From Sweltsa coloradensis (taxonomy: Eukaryota; Arthropoda; Insecta; Plecoptera; Chloroperlidae), in the NCBI GenBank assembly GCA_024449915.1, contig JAMZAV010001458.1, forward strand, positions 62,001 to 126,000: a DNA stretch of 64,000 bases, given 5' to 3'. The notes below the pieces were generated by a model. That model was given only the letters and a program-made list of their open reading frames with translations. It was not told the origin of the DNA and ran no database searches. A program made the translations under genes and the position numbers. Positions 30,601 through 38,491 of this stretch are shown piece after piece (the stretch's first letter is position 1; the number at the start of each line of letters is the position of its first letter).

Positions 30601-32930
30601 TGTACCTTGGAGAGCGACTAGGCAAAGGGGTATGTATGTTTTACCAAAATGCCGTATCGATGTTTTTTGATCCACTTGCCTGAATCGTGTTCAGGAAGTT
30701 TACAATGTTCAAATGTTCTTTATTATAGCCATATTGTAACCTTTTGGTCTGATATAAGACAATTTCAAAGATATTTAAATATTAATTTGTTCCCGCCTTT
30801 TAAATTGTATAATTGTTTTGAATAATTAATTGCCTTTAAATAATAACATTAACGATTTCTTTTAAAAAAAATGTATAATTAATATTGTCAAACTTCTACG
30901 TGAATTTGTATTTCAAACTGCGCGCCAATGCACCGCCATGCGGATGATATGACACCGCCAACCAAACATTTAAGTGCAACAGTTGGTTGTGCTTGGTGCG
31001 CATTGCCAACTCTGTGGACACAAAAACATTATTTCTGATGTGCAGAATATTATTCTCTGGTAATTTTCCATAAGCTGACACGCGCCGCGGGTGCAAATGC
31101 ACTCAACAACATACGTCATCACATACGCCGTAAAATTGTGACTTGCAAATTTTTCAACCAATAGGAGATCAGGAAGGATATTTCTAGAACAGAGATCGCA
31201 AGCTTTGGAAAAACACTTCTTCACTTCGATCTTGGAACAGCTAGCGCACGTTTGTGTGAGGGAGGAGCTGGAGATTTTCCTTTGTCCTCGGGGGAGGACG
31301 CACCTACCTGGGTGTTCGGTCTACTTGCAGCCTACTTTTGGATCTGGAATTGGGGTTTTCCAACTACGAGAGGCCTAGCCTAGGCCAACAATCTACTGGT
31401 GTCATCTGATTCCACTAGGCCTACATAGGGCCTACTTCGCCAGAACGTCGGGCAGCCGTTTGCACCTGAATACTAGCCTACCCAGAGCCTACCTTTAGGC
31501 CTATCCAGGGCTACGTGTGGACTACAGACGAGTCTACTTCTTGGCCTAACTAGGGGCAACTACATTGGAAAGCGTGATCACGTAACGTAACAGTGCACTT
31601 ATATTATTTTCACGACATAATTTGCATAAGAAACGAAAATCCAAGCATAGGCTATCATTGGTACCAAAAACATTGACTTTTAACAAAAGACTAGAATTGC
31701 TGAAATTCTTCAGAAAACGTATTGAGAAGTAGTAACCAATAACCAATATCATTATTATAAAAGGCATTTTGACATTTGTGTAATTTTGTGTAATTTTTGT
31801 GTAATTTGTGTAATTTATCTTGATTTTTGTGTTGAAAGCGGGACATAATAATTGCCATAATGTTCTGAAATTGCATCTGGGACTAAACACTGTCCTCATT
31901 AAAGTCACTCAGACTTGCTGATCATAAAAATTTGTAGTTATAATATTTTAGAACCTTGGCTCCTGTTGGCACATCCATTATAATATTTCCTTGTTTTATC
32001 TTCATTTAAATTTAAAAATCAAAAGATAAGAGTTCTCGTGTCTCTATAACCGAGTGGCGCCCAGCATAAAACCCAGCCTGACTGAAGGAAGATCAGGTAA
32101 ATGTGTTAATTAATTTAAATATTTTGTTTTTGTCATTGTTGTGTTTTTATTTGTTGTGTGGAGAGGGTGATTTTAGTTACAATATAATACATGGTAACAT
32201 AATATTAAAATAAACTGCGTTTTGTAGCGTAGGTATATAAAACCATGCATATTGGGCAAAACTACACATATTAAATTCTAAATGCTACATAGAATACATA
32301 TGCATACTATGCTATAATAATACTATACTATATACTATTATATAATAATGAATCCTATACATATAGAATACTACGCCTAATATTGGAAAATAAAAATAAA
32401 AATATTAAATTTCACATTTATGTACTTAAGTCATAAAATGCTTTTCTTACTTCTTTATACTGGTAAATATTACAAAAACTAAATGATCTAGCTCCATCTG
32501 AACTAGATCCACTTAATGTGTCTTTGGCGTCTTCAACCTTGTGAGCAAATTTTAATTTTAATTTTAAATTTAAGGTTGACTGTGACAGTATCACTGTCGT
32601 GTTTCTTTTTGTTTTAGATGTGTGGACAATGTTCCTGTGTATATATCTGCAAATAAAAAATAATAAAAAATAAATAAAAATGAAAATATATAAATAAATA
32701 AATAATTTATTAATGAATAAATAAATAGACAAATAAATAAAGAAATGAAAAATAAATAAATAAATAAATAATTAAATAATAATAAAAAAAATGTACTGGT
32801 TTAAATAATATTTTACGTATAATATAAATCTAAAAGCGTTTCATCTTTCCTTACCTTCATTGTAATCCGCACGTCCTAGGGAGAGGACGTAGAGATACCA
32901 GACGACCAGGACGCAGCTCGAGGCCTTCAT
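12486..32930 (-). CDS. Secreted trypsin-like serine protease, gene span
   Basis: Six exons: 32,930-32,855, 18,526-18,429, 15,371-15,259, 14,039-13,777, 13,129-12,954 and 12,660-12,486. Boundary phases are 1, 0, 2, 1, 0, and all agree. The protein has a signal peptide, a short pro-region, IVAG as the new N-terminus after activation, His57 in TAAHC, Asp102 in DIALLKL, and Ser195 in GDSGG. Asp189 six residues before the serine predicts cleavage after Lys/Arg. The catalytic part looks like the arthropod snake/clip-type proteases that act in haemolymph or venom cascades. No clip domain exon was found in the ~14-kb first intron, although the flanking phases would allow one. Joining exon 1 directly to exon 2 gives about 299 residues. 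Which biological role applies is not known. The final exon is frameshifted as read. Confidence 0.75.
12690..12720 (-). repeat. Small duplicate of last-exon sequence
   Basis: GACACTCTAGTGTAGACG here repeats GAGACTCTAGTGTAGACG of the exon at about 12,513-12,543, with the preceding AGTAGTGGG also shared. It sits in the intron just upstream of the exon. Confidence 0.55.
12954..13129 (-). CDS. Serine protease, exon 5 of 6
   Basis: Acceptor CTTCTTCCAG before 13,129, donor GTAACT after 12,954; phase 1 in, phase 0 out, 176 nt. Reads EEAGSNKLMKVDLAI, then YRREIRPTGRLKDGV and PESMICAGDPQGKKDTCG. The DTC gives Asp189 and Cys191. The residue between this Cys and GDSGG is Gly in place of the common Gln/Asn/Lys (position 192). 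Confidence 0.85.
13160..13770. other. Intron, nothing recognised
   Basis: A T-run at 13,399-13,415 and AT-rich sequence. No motif on either strand. Confidence 0.4.
13777..14039 (-). CDS. Serine protease, exon 4 of 6 (Asp102)
   Basis: Acceptor TTGTTTTAG before 14,039, donor GTAAGT after 13,777; phase 2 in, phase 1 out, 263 nt. Reads GPVSWVRLGVLDLYTS, AERIKHEEYQPPARYNDIAL, and LKLDRDVTFTPFIRPACL, then ACGFGKLEW. DIALLKL supplies the catalytic Asp. HEEYQPP...YNDIAL is the family pattern of arthropod clip-type proteases. The exon is open throughout. Confidence 0.9.
14230..14400 (+). pseudogene. Reverse transcriptase fragment
   Basis: Reads SDWMEISDGVPQGSILGPLF followed by LVYVND, the conserved RT block before the YxDD motif. 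It stops within about 50 codons of this block and the YxDD motif is missing. An isolated, truncated non-LTR retrotransposon piece. Confidence 0.85.
14795..15222 (-). repeat. SINE family 1, near-complete copy
   Basis: Minus-strand tRNA-like head ends at about 15,222 (GTGGCTCGTTGGTCTTGTGG) with B box GGTTCGATTCCCGC. The 3' tail lies toward 14,795. It sits 37 bases downstream of the donor of the protease His57 exon. Confidence 0.85.
15259..15371 (-). CDS. Serine protease, exon 3 of 6 (His57)
   Basis: Acceptor TTTGCTGCAG before 15,371, donor GTATGT after 15,259; phase 0 in, phase 2 out, 113 nt. Reads AALGYGATEDVIQWKCGGSL, then ISERFVLTAAHCLSAHG. TAAHC contains the catalytic histidine, and CGGSL is the usual preceding strand. 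I chose GTATGT over the nearer GTGTAT because phase 2 is required by exon 4. Confidence 0.9.
15545..15955 (+). pseudogene. 3' end of a non-LTR retrotransposon ORF
   Basis: Reads RLRWFGHMKRMQMDRISKDA, the well-known tail of RT-containing ORFs, then, after a frame change, GRPRLRQEEVTAMDFEMRNT and WERINQERCWEERNIW, followed by an acidic stretch and HTLPDLVG. At least one frameshift. The same tail type recurs at 37,690-37,880. Confidence 0.75.
16270..16776 (+). pseudogene. Internally deleted reverse transcriptase remnant
   Basis: AGVPQGSGLSS at the start is the RT block before YxDD. ALALYADDTAYLC is the catalytic motif in a different frame. The end, RTAAYQKSFFHRSATTWNSL and HFKSAVKTHFS, is the C-terminal domain. 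The distance between motifs is far too short, so several hundred codons have been lost. Confidence 0.85.
17205..17225. repeat. (ATA)n microsatellite neighbourhood
   Basis: A run of AATAATAATAATAATAATAA at about 17,188-17,210 precedes the RT remnant, probably the 3' tail of an inserted element. Confidence 0.4.
17219..17518 (+). pseudogene. Reverse transcriptase C-terminal remnant
   Basis: Reads EYAAPALAPVVVGCLKQYFS, then LERRFLRRIARVHPMTWNED and VYTQTGVGTLSTRLDTLAGA, the region after the RT domain in non-LTR elements. It is GC-rich compared with its surroundings, indicating a different origin or age. It is cut at 17,519 by SINE family 2 sequence. Confidence 0.75.
17519..17712 (+). repeat. SINE family 2, 3' part only
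   Basis: From GTCGAGACCGGCAATCCTGA through GAGGGGCATGAATTGCACCC this matches 57,876-58,035. The tRNA-like head present at 57.8 kb is missing here. Confidence 0.8.
17711..18284 (+). mobile_element. ACTAGG-superfamily long element (type E3)
   Basis: Begins ATTATTGGATGAGCGAAGC, then TTCAATTTCACTGACCCCC, a T-run, and a TCTGTTTGTT segment; it ends CATCAACGCGACGGGACTTT then AGCTTTTTCCTA. Contains one internal unit with GGTGGGGCTACAACGTTCAT. Related copies: 26,881, 38,492 and the fragment at 61,885. Confidence 0.8.
18285..18372 (-). repeat. tRNA-like SINE family 4, truncated copy
   Basis: An (AAT)n tract is followed by TGATAGCAATTGTC and CCCCGACTGGGGATCGAACC, the inverted tail and T-arm of the 37.3-kb family. 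The anticodon half is missing; it ends about 57 bases short of the protease exon at 18,429. Confidence 0.7.
18429..18526 (-). CDS. Serine protease, exon 2 of 6 (activation site)
   Basis: Acceptor TTTTGTTCACAG before 18,526, donor GTGAGT after 18,429; phase 1 in, phase 0 out, 98 nt. Reads CVKYANLVFADDRSPDS, then IVAGKAAGPKEFPHM. The cysteine is the one that usually remains disulphide-linked to the catalytic chain. The mature N-terminus would be IVAG rather than the usual IVGG, and the residue before the cut is Ser, not Arg/Lys, so activation by a trypsin-like enzyme is not obvious. Confidence 0.85.
18644..19065. mobile_element. TIR element with 6-bp TSD, copy 2
   Basis: Starts CCATAGACATC and ends ATATCAATGG. 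It is flanked by CTACAG at 18,638-18,643 and 19,066-19,071. The body matches 1,541-1,964 throughout. It sits about 120 bases upstream of protease exon 2. Confidence 0.85.
19072..20190. other. Intron, nothing recognised
   Basis: No coding signature. The 170-codon open frame at 19,834-20,346 runs into SINE family 1 and has no family motif. Confidence 0.4.
20195..20410 (+). repeat. SINE family 1, 3' half
   Basis: From CATCGGCCTTGTTGATTCTG to the end motif CTGAGTGGGTAGACT and an A/T-rich tail. It stands in tandem with the full copy at 20,455-20,880. Confidence 0.85.
20455..20880 (+). repeat. SINE family 1, full copy
   Basis: Head GTGGCTCGTTGGTCTTGTGG with A box TGGTTAGCG and B box GGTTCGATTCC, a body of about 300 bp, end motif CTGAGTGGGTAGACT, and a T-rich tail. 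The best reference copy of the family in this window. Confidence 0.9.
20923..23042. mobile_element. 2.1-kb palindrome made of ~330-bp internal repeats
   Basis: Left end TAGCGGCAAAATGTGAGACA and right end TGTCTCACATTTTGCCGC are inverted copies. The two ~1.05-kb arms match almost completely and meet near 21,980. Each arm contains about three repeats of a unit of roughly 320-330 bp carrying TTGCCCGGTACCA, CAAGATGGCG and TTTCAAAATGGCGGCCAC. It codes for nothing I recognise. A fold-back type element is the simplest reading. Confidence 0.85.
23300..23650 (+). repeat. 3' end of an unidentified element with (TTCTA)n tail
   Basis: AT-rich sequence ends AATAAAATATATTC followed by about six TCTAT repeats to 23,650. 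A short tandem tail after an AATAAA is typical of non-LTR elements, but no coding part is attached. Confidence 0.45.
23660..24005 (-). pseudogene. Unknown ORF fragment, inverted partner at 27.9 kb
   Basis: The minus-strand frame 23,982-23,671 contains HETNQDRRCLKMIGLWPVLK then IIMNMSPPSAH. The plus strand at 27,870-28,060 encodes HETNQDRQIFKAIASW and VLKIIINMSTPSAQ, followed by a shared DVVN motif. Conservation at the protein level with many base changes indicates a once-coding mobile element. Family not recognised. Confidence 0.5.
24228..25290 (+). repeat. Dispersed repeat R24
   Basis: Starts at GGGCGACGGTCGTCGCCC (itself a palindrome), then CTATCTGCACACGCCGCCCC, TTGAAACTCGGTATAT and CCACACTTAGATGTAC. 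The final part (ACTTGAAATTAAACATGC, CACAAGGGG, GGGCCCAAAAATG) occurs twice, at about 24,730 and 25,165. Copies: 34,628-35,190 and, inverted, 54,540-54,835. Confidence 0.8.
25347..25666. mobile_element. 320-bp fold-back element
   Basis: A near-perfect palindrome. The outer ends are TATCCAACCAAATACAAAAA and its complement, the centre is near 25,507 at TCGTCAACAGGCGAA. A longer relative is at 51,735-52,190 and a fragment at 61,795-61,885. Confidence 0.85.
25682..25785. repeat. Short hairpin
   Basis: GTCCCCTAGATCT at 25,698 is repeated inverted as AGATCTAGGGGACC at 25,757, with CCAA/TTGG just outside. Loop of about 45 bp. Confidence 0.6.
25902..26529. mobile_element. 627-bp fold-back element
   Basis: AAGGGGAATCCCTAGACCCA at the left recurs inverted at the right end. 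Arms match nearly to the centre at about 26,216, where GCCTGCCGGTAC stands. No coding potential. Confidence 0.85.
26881..27831 (+). mobile_element. ACTAGG-superfamily long element (type E3), three internal units
   Basis: Starts TTTGGATAAGCGAAGCGAAG and ends GACTTTAGCGTTTTCCTAGT. After a 26-base T-run and GTCTGTTTGTTCGCTC, a unit of about 176 bp (GATATTTTCGTG through AGCTTTTAATATAAG) is repeated three times, at about 27,140, 27,315 and 27,493. Confidence 0.85.
27850..28065 (+). pseudogene. Unknown ORF fragment, inverted partner of 23.7 kb
   Basis: Encodes HETNQDRQIFKAIASW, VLKIIINMSTPSAQ and CCRDVVNFL. See 23,660-24,005. It lies directly beyond the end of the E3 element. Confidence 0.5.
28070..30890. 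other. Intron, little recognised
   Basis: Apart from a SINE family 1 scrap at 28,548-28,622, I see nothing. A GC-richer patch at 28,870-29,000 has no open frame with a known motif. Confidence 0.4.
30890..31560. other. GC-richer patch in the first protease intron
   Basis: 31,230-31,560 contains repeated CCTAC and GGCCTA words and looks neither coding nor like any other repeat here. An 84-codon Cys-rich minus-strand frame at 31,224-30,970 was checked as a possible clip domain, but the cysteine spacing does not fit. Confidence 0.3.
31560..32850. other. AT-rich intron
   Basis: Includes a TGTGTAATTT-repeat at about 31,778-31,815 and (AAAT)n at 32,690-32,790. The minus-strand open frame 32,732-32,418 has an acceptor-like start, but its phase does not match exon 1. 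Confidence 0.35.
32855..32930 (-). CDS. Serine protease, exon 1 (signal peptide)
   Basis: ATG at 32,930 starts MKASSCVLVVWYLYVLSLG then RADYNE, a clear secretion signal, ending phase 1 at donor GGTAAGG. The phase matches the acceptor at 18,526. DYNE followed by a clip domain is a common start in arthropod clip proteases (family knowledge), which supports the link. The link across ~14 kb is still inference; it could belong to another gene. Confidence 0.7.
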
Positions 32931-32956
32931 GACGCTTGCCTCACTCACAGCAACAC

Positions 32957-32961
32957 ACTGA
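32957..32961 (-). promoter_or_regulatory. Possible initiator (TCAGT) of the protease gene
   Basis: Minus-strand GGTCAGTGTG lies 27 bases upstream of the ATG and matches the arthropod initiator core TCAGT. Confidence 0.35.
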
Positions 32962-32999
32962 CCGAATGAAACGAATGTAACCTAATGGCAGTTAAATGC

Positions 33000-34255
33000 A
33001 AATACTCATATTGTTACTCAGAAAATCATTCACAAGTCGAAAAATATATCGATTAACAAAACCTTGGATTGTGTTGAATTACCATTTCGTCCTTGTACAC
33101 AAGTGTTTGGCGAGTCGGGGACCTTTGAACGAGTCAAGGTCACTGGTATTTATGTGGGACAAAATATATTTTACTTTCGTTGATACATGGAGTTTGTCTT
33201 GGTGCTGATGACCTTGGCCCTTGTTGACTTAAAGGAATAAATTTGTCATTTCCGAAATTAATGTTCATACCTAAGACTTTCAACGCCAAAGTGTACAATA
33301 TAAAATATATAGGATGTAAATTAAACGTCGGCTCACTGGGGGCCTCTCCCAATGCAGTTCAGGAAATCCTTAACTCATTCAGGCCACGCATCCATTGTAG
33401 GCTAATGGACATACCAATTTTGAAAAAAAAAAAAAATGAATTACAGTTTTTTCAATTTGACAAAAAAAAATTGGGATGAATGAATCATGTACTATAGTAT
33501 TGCTGGTATTTGAGATATAGAAAATCCAAAATATGCAAAAAATTACAAAAAAATCTAGTTTAAGAAATGCACTTATAATATACATTTGAACATAAAATGT
33601 TTTGCTTTTTTTTCTAAATCCAAAATTTACCAATATTACTTATTTTGTATTTGTATTTTTTCATATTTGGTCCTATGTGAGTGTTAAACTATCATAAAAT
33701 AATTATTAATTATACATTTTGTGGAATTAAATGGTCTGAATGAGTATAATTCCGCACCCCTGTACCCCGCAACCACCACTGACCAACTGGCCAACAAATA
33801 GACTTCTACTCTAAAATAATCAACCAATTATTTCTCCATTTCTCTGCAGGCGGAGGAGGGTCTCACTTATGGTGGGTCCCGGTCTATGTATTGGTGGATG
33901 TCTTACGGCCGGATGCACAACAGTCACTTACTAAGGCCCGGTATTTCAATGTCCAGTTAAAGTGGCAAGTAAATTTAACTGACACATAACTTGTTTTCAC
34001 TATGGCAACCACCAATCAGAAGCCTTGTAAATATTTACTGAGAGGACTAACTGGCAGATAAATTTTAACTAGACATTGAAATTCTGGACCTAAGTGCTAA
34101 CATTCGTACAAAGCCACTGTCATATTAATGTTCTGCACAATCAACTGCACATGCGCGCTCCGTTGCAAAGCATGATGGGAGAAAATCAATTTACATGCTA
34201 AATGTCATATGCTAGGGATTGTGGTGGACTGCACTGACTTGTGTTGAAACGCAGT
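33000..34255. other. Intergenic, nothing recognised
   Basis: Separates the protease gene start from the repeat-rich region toward the channel gene's 3' end. A-runs at 33,422 and 33,463. No coding signature. Confidence 0.4.
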
Positions 34256-34261
34256 ACTCCA

Positions 34262-34545
34262 CACACCTGAGCAAATAAATAAATACATACATTCGTATTT
34301 AGAGTCTACGCACTCGGGCAAATAACTGATTTTCAGTGGGGGCCTAAGCGACCAAGCCAACCCTGTGGACCGTGATGCAATCGACGAGTTAGCGATAACA
34401 AAACAAAGGTCGATACTTTTTTATGGAAAATAAAGCAATCAGTGATTTGGACTTTGCGAACACCTGCGGATCAACGCCAGAATCATCAAAGCCGATTCAG
34501 AACAATTTTGAATTTATTATGTGCCTCGTTGTTTTGACATAACCA
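34262..34545 (-). repeat. SINE family 1, 3' two-thirds
   Basis: Tail and body match the reference copy, ending near TTATTATGTGCCTCGTTG. The tRNA-like head is missing. Confidence 0.8.
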
Positions 34546-34627
34546 AAGACAAATATGCATGTTTTTTAAAATATTATAATTTTTTGGACAATTTTAGGCA
34601 TTTTGAATTTTGAATGTTATCAATTAG

Positions 34628-35190
34628 ATCTAGGGCGACGGTCGTCGCCCGCAGCCAAGCGTACGCGAATGCTTAGGCGACGACGAACTCGTAGCCATGT
34701 ATACAGCTACCAGATTTAGGGGGTTTTCAGCTATCTGCACACGCCGCCCCGAAAGATTTACAATCTTGAAACTCGGTATATAAATAACTAATATGTGGTC
34801 CATGACCTACAAAAAAAATCAACACGATCCGATAACGCGGTCTGTGTTAAAAAAGTGTTAAACATCGCCGAAAACCTTCCGGCTGGCTGGCCTGTTAGTT
34901 AATTCTCGTCGGAGATATAAGAGCCTTCAGAGAAAACGATGCCACTTAGAACTTTGAAACTTGGATCACACTTAGATGTACCTCAGACGCAGTGCCATTT
35001 GCTTTCAAAACCAAAATCGGGTACAGGGACCGGAGGAAATCAAAATTTTTGATGATAATCAAAACACCAAATTACTAAGGTGTGGTAATTTGTACAAAAA
35101 CAAAATTAAACATACTTTTAACCATCATAAATATCTAGCGTCCAAAACACAAGGGGCTAAATTTGGGGGGACCATGGGCACGCCCATTGA
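34628..35190 (+). repeat. Dispersed repeat R24, second copy
   Basis: GGGCGACGGTCGTCGCCC start, CTATCTGCACACGCCGCCCC, and CACAAGGGGCTAAATTTGGG at the end match 24,228 onward. Confidence 0.8.
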
Positions 35191-35344
35191 TGTTAATATA
35201 AAAGTATAAAACTTAATAGAAAAAAAACAATTAAATCAATCAATTAATTTTTATTGAGACAAGTTAAACAATTATACAAGTACAGGTAATACAAGTAAAT
35301 GTTTAACAAAGACAATCAGTGAAGATTTGTGTCGCCTGATTTAC

Positions 35345-35361
35345 ACAATTATAACAATATC

Positions 35362-35437
<76 letters not shown>

Positions 35438-35452
35438 CAATAACATTGTGAA
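35345..35452. repeat. (TAA)n microsatellite
   Basis: About 30 TAA units. Reads as the 3' tail (TTA)n of the minus-strand retroelement that follows. Confidence 0.8.
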
Positions 35453-35564
35453 ATAAGATAAAATTCAGTGATCACAATATAACAAATCAGATACACAGCT
35501 ATCTTTATATCTTTAAATAAGGCCCACTAGAAGTTATACACTGACTATGAAACATTTAAACTTT

Positions 35565-36010
35565 AAAGCATTACATTGATCATCTTAATTTGAACTGCGA
35601 TAGTACTTTAATAGCCGCAATCACTCTATTATCGTCAAATTCAAGATCTTCGTCTTGAAGCAACTCCTCCACGATGTAGTAGGCTTTAAGAGTCAATAAT
35701 GTTTTAAGTTTACTTCGAAATATTATTGGATCTTTAGCATTAGCTATCAGGTCAATTTATTAAAGAGTTTAAAATTAATAAACATAGAGTTATTTTGAGT
35801 TAGCTTCGTACTATAATGTGTTGAATAAATGTCGCTATTACGACGAGTGTTGTGCTGGTGTAGTTCATGGTTTAAGGAACGTTTATTTGAATGTGCAACA
35901 CTTTTAACAAGAGTGGTTGGCTCCAAAATATACAGGGAATAGAGGGTTAATATTTTGTGTTTCATGAATAGCGGCTTCCAGTGAGCCTGAACGTCTTATA
36001 TGGAAGTTCG
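35565..36010 (-). pseudogene. Reverse transcriptase C-terminal remnant
   Basis: Minus-strand reading: HWKPLFMKHKILTLYSLYIL, then HQHNTRRNSDIY and MFINFKLFNKL, then after a frameshift near 35,755 DPIIFRSKLKTLLTLKAYYI and EELLQDEDLEF. This is the typical end of a non-LTR ORF2. The (TTA)n tract at 35,345-35,452 would be its tail. Confidence 0.8.
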
Positions 36011-36585
36011 TTTGAGTAACGTAGTAGTTGTGAGGAAGTGATGCCCCCTTGAGTAGGCCTAGGTGCAAAGTTATCTGAGTGATTTTATTACCTTGATAAA
36101 ACTGAGTGTTTATTCAAACCTTTGCATTACTGTGTGTAATCATCAAATGTGTATTTCCTACTTTGTGTAACCACCTATTATTATCTGCGTGATTCTTCAT
36201 TAAACACAATTATTCGTAACTTTACAAATTGTGTCCGTGTACTGTGAGTAGTTTGTTCCTGACCTGAAGGCCGTTGAGGGCCTATTGGTTTATTGAGTGC
36301 CGTATTAAAATACTCTTGTATTCCGCAGGTGAGACGAGGCTTGGCTCGCGGGTCACAGTTCCCGACAACGAGTCCACGGAGATATCCGAGCTCGTTGACT
36401 CGACGTCTACGTCGCAAGAACCTTCTAGAGAAGAAGAAGTAGTAGTTTCTTCTGTAATAAAACTTTGTTGTTTCAACCATGCTGGGATTTCTTCAGTCCT
36501 CTTTCCTAATCCTCTCTACTCTTTATTTACTTGTGGTGACTGGAGATATTATACAGGAATCCGGCTCTGTGTTTTATTAATAACA

Positions 36586-36756
36586 ACTAGAGAAACGCCA
36601 AAGTCGTTGATAGACGAGTGAGTGAGCCATGTGTGGTAACAACCCCTTTCCTCCCCTATACCTAAGGCTGGTTCAAGCTTAGTATGGGGAATGATACCGG
36701 GTATTCAACACATGGCTCACTCACTCGTCTATCAACGACTTTGGCGTTTCCCTAGT
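36586..36756. mobile_element. ACTAGG-type fold-back MITE
   Basis: 171 bp. Starts ACTAGAGAAACGCCAAAGTC and ends GACTTTGGCGTTTCCCTAGT. Arms of about 50 bp include GACGAGTGAGTGAGCCATGTG-like sequence. SINE family 3 starts directly at its right edge. Confidence 0.9.
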
Positions 36757-36960
36757 CTAGTTGGCTAAGGCGCCCTTATACCCGGAATGTGGGAGACCTG
36801 GGTTCAATCCCCTGGTCGGATAAGATTTTGTACAGTGCGTTCCACCTAGAGATTGCAGTGCCATTCTTGCACGCAACTTTCTTACCCCGCCACGAGCTTC
36901 CCCCACCATCCGGCCGCTAGTGTGTTGCAGCGGTCGGTTGGAATTTATACCTGACAAGAT
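36757..36960 (+). repeat. SINE family 3 (tRNA head TCTAGTTGGCTAAGGC)
   Basis: A box TAGTTGGCTAAGGCGCCC and B box GGTTCAATCCC at tRNA spacing. Related heads at 48,130-48,216 (minus) and 51,490-51,575 (minus). Confidence 0.7.
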
Positions 36961-37204
36961 TTCCTCTATTGATAACGGCTTAACTCCAGTAGCACACTAA
37001 AAAAACAACAGATTCAAAATTTTGCTGCTTTTAATAATATATTTGGACTACTGAGTAAAAATAAACACGTTTCTATTTTTAAATCATCAAAATTGACCAA
37101 AAACTTCTGAAGTGAAGAACATTCGCCTCTTTGAGCAATGTCTAACAATATCAAGTGACATTACGAGGAATAACACTATGTAATAGTTTATAATATAATA
37201 TATA

Positions 37205-37398
37205 ATAATAATATAATAATATAAGGTTTTTAAGCATAAGCCCGCTTTAAGGACATAGTTATTGATTCATAGCAATTGTCGTAAAAGTTTTCCCCGACTG
37301 GGGATCGAACCCAGAACCTCTGGCTTAACGTGCCAGATCTCTACCAATTGAGGTATCGAGGACACAAGACAAACTTTTATTATAAATTGCTTTATTTG

Positions 37399-37444
<46 letters not shown>

Positions 37445-37606
37445 GATTCATAGCAGTTGTAATAAAAGTTTGCTCAATTGGTAGAGCTATGGCACGTTAA
37501 GCCGGAGGTTCTGGGTTCGAACCCCAGTCGGGGCAAACTTTTATTACAACTGCTATGAATCAATCACTATGTCATTAAAGCGGGCTTATGCTTAAAAACC
37601 TTATAT

Positions 37607-37620
<14 letters not shown>
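37205..37620. repeat. Inverted pair of tRNA-like SINEs (family 4)
   Basis: Copy A (minus) has its tRNA-like part at 37,292-37,361: a T-arm CTGGG/CCCAG, an anticodon-like stem CTGGC/GCCAG and a 6-bp acceptor stem can be drawn. Copy B (plus) has it at 37,470-37,535. Both tails read GCGGGCTTATGCTTAAAAAC and end in (ATT)n. Copy B's head is enclosed by a perfect 31-bp inverted repeat (37,443-37,473 and 37,533-37,563). The loop lacks U33, so these are not functional tRNA genes. Confidence 0.8.
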
Positions 37621-37659
<39 letters not shown>

Positions 37660-37689
37660 AAAATTATTTTTATTATTATAATGAAAACG

Positions 37690-37880
37690 GAATGAAGTGT
37701 GGGAGCATGTGGCAAGAGTAAAGCTGTGGGAGGACAGAAGAGAGTGGAGTAAATTGGTGGAGAGGAAGGAGTTAGATGATGTGGAAGAAACACTGAGTCT
37801 GGCAAGCTTAGTATCTACAGTTTAATGCGCTTGATAATGGTGGAAAACCACCACTCAACCCGACATAGTTGGAACTGAGT
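37690..37880 (+). pseudogene. 3' end of a non-LTR retrotransposon
   Basis: Reads ARVKLWEDRREWSKLVERKE, the post-RT region, and a TTQPDIVGTEL-like end matching HTLPDLVG at 15.9 kb, followed by (ATT)n. Heavily truncated. Confidence 0.6.
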
Positions 37881-37917
37881 TATGATGATTATTATTATTA
37901 TTATTAGGTATTAACAT

Positions 37918-38385
37918 TATCATTATCATTATCAGCGTCGTTACCAAAATAAGACACGTAAAGCCCAAATATAATCACAAACAAGCTAAGTTGATAAATT
38001 ATTAAAAACAATATGTAAAGCATGCACTCACCCACGCACTCCACAAATACACAAATGCGTAAATAGAGTGTACAATCATATTAAGACTCGCGCTCGTGGG
38101 CCAGTAGCCTGCTGTTGCACTTGACACACCCACATGTTGGTTTGTATATTATTCTTGTATTGGTCTATCTGCTATTTTAATTGTGATCAAGAGGTCGGCG
38201 GTGATTTAGTTTTACAATTAATTATTTAAACCTCGTGTTGTTCAAATACACTCTATTTACGTATTTGTGGAGTGTGTGGGTGAGTGCATGTTTTACATGT
38301 TGTTTTTAATAATTTAGCTCGTTTGTGATTATATTTGGACTTAACGTGTCTTATTTAAGTAACGATGCTAACAATGATAATTGAT
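37918..38385. mobile_element. Fold-back element (~465 bp)
   Basis: GCATGCACTCACCCACGCAC at 38,020 and its inverse near 38,290, with flanking AAATATAATCACAAAC also inverted. Loop around 38,090-38,230. Confidence 0.8.
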
Positions 38386-38490
38386 CCCCAGTCGGGGAAA
38401 CTTTTACGATAATTGCTATGAATCAATAACTATGTCCTTAAAGCGGGCTTATGCTTAAAAACCTTATATTATTATTATTATTATTAATAA
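38386..38490 (+). repeat. SINE family 4, tail only
   Basis: CCCCAGTCGGGGAAACTTTT then GCGGGCTTATGCTTAAAAAC and (ATT)n; the tRNA head is cut off at its T-arm. Confidence 0.75.
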
Positions 38491-38491
38491 T

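Noticed and set aside
32418..32732. Second exon of the protease gene
   Set aside because: The acceptor-like site would be phase 2 in the open frame, while exon 1 ends in phase 1; the phase 1 frame has a stop after about 18 codons. No clip-domain cysteines.
36274..36621. 115-codon open frame on the plus strand with an acidic Ser-rich antisense partner
   Set aside because: It runs into the ACTAGG MITE at 36,586 and both strands are open by chance; no motif.
37292..37361. Genuine tRNA gene with a GTT anticodon
   Set aside because: The acceptor stem is one pair short and U33 is absent. The sequence continues into a repeated tail with (ATT)n, and further copies exist, so it is a SINE.
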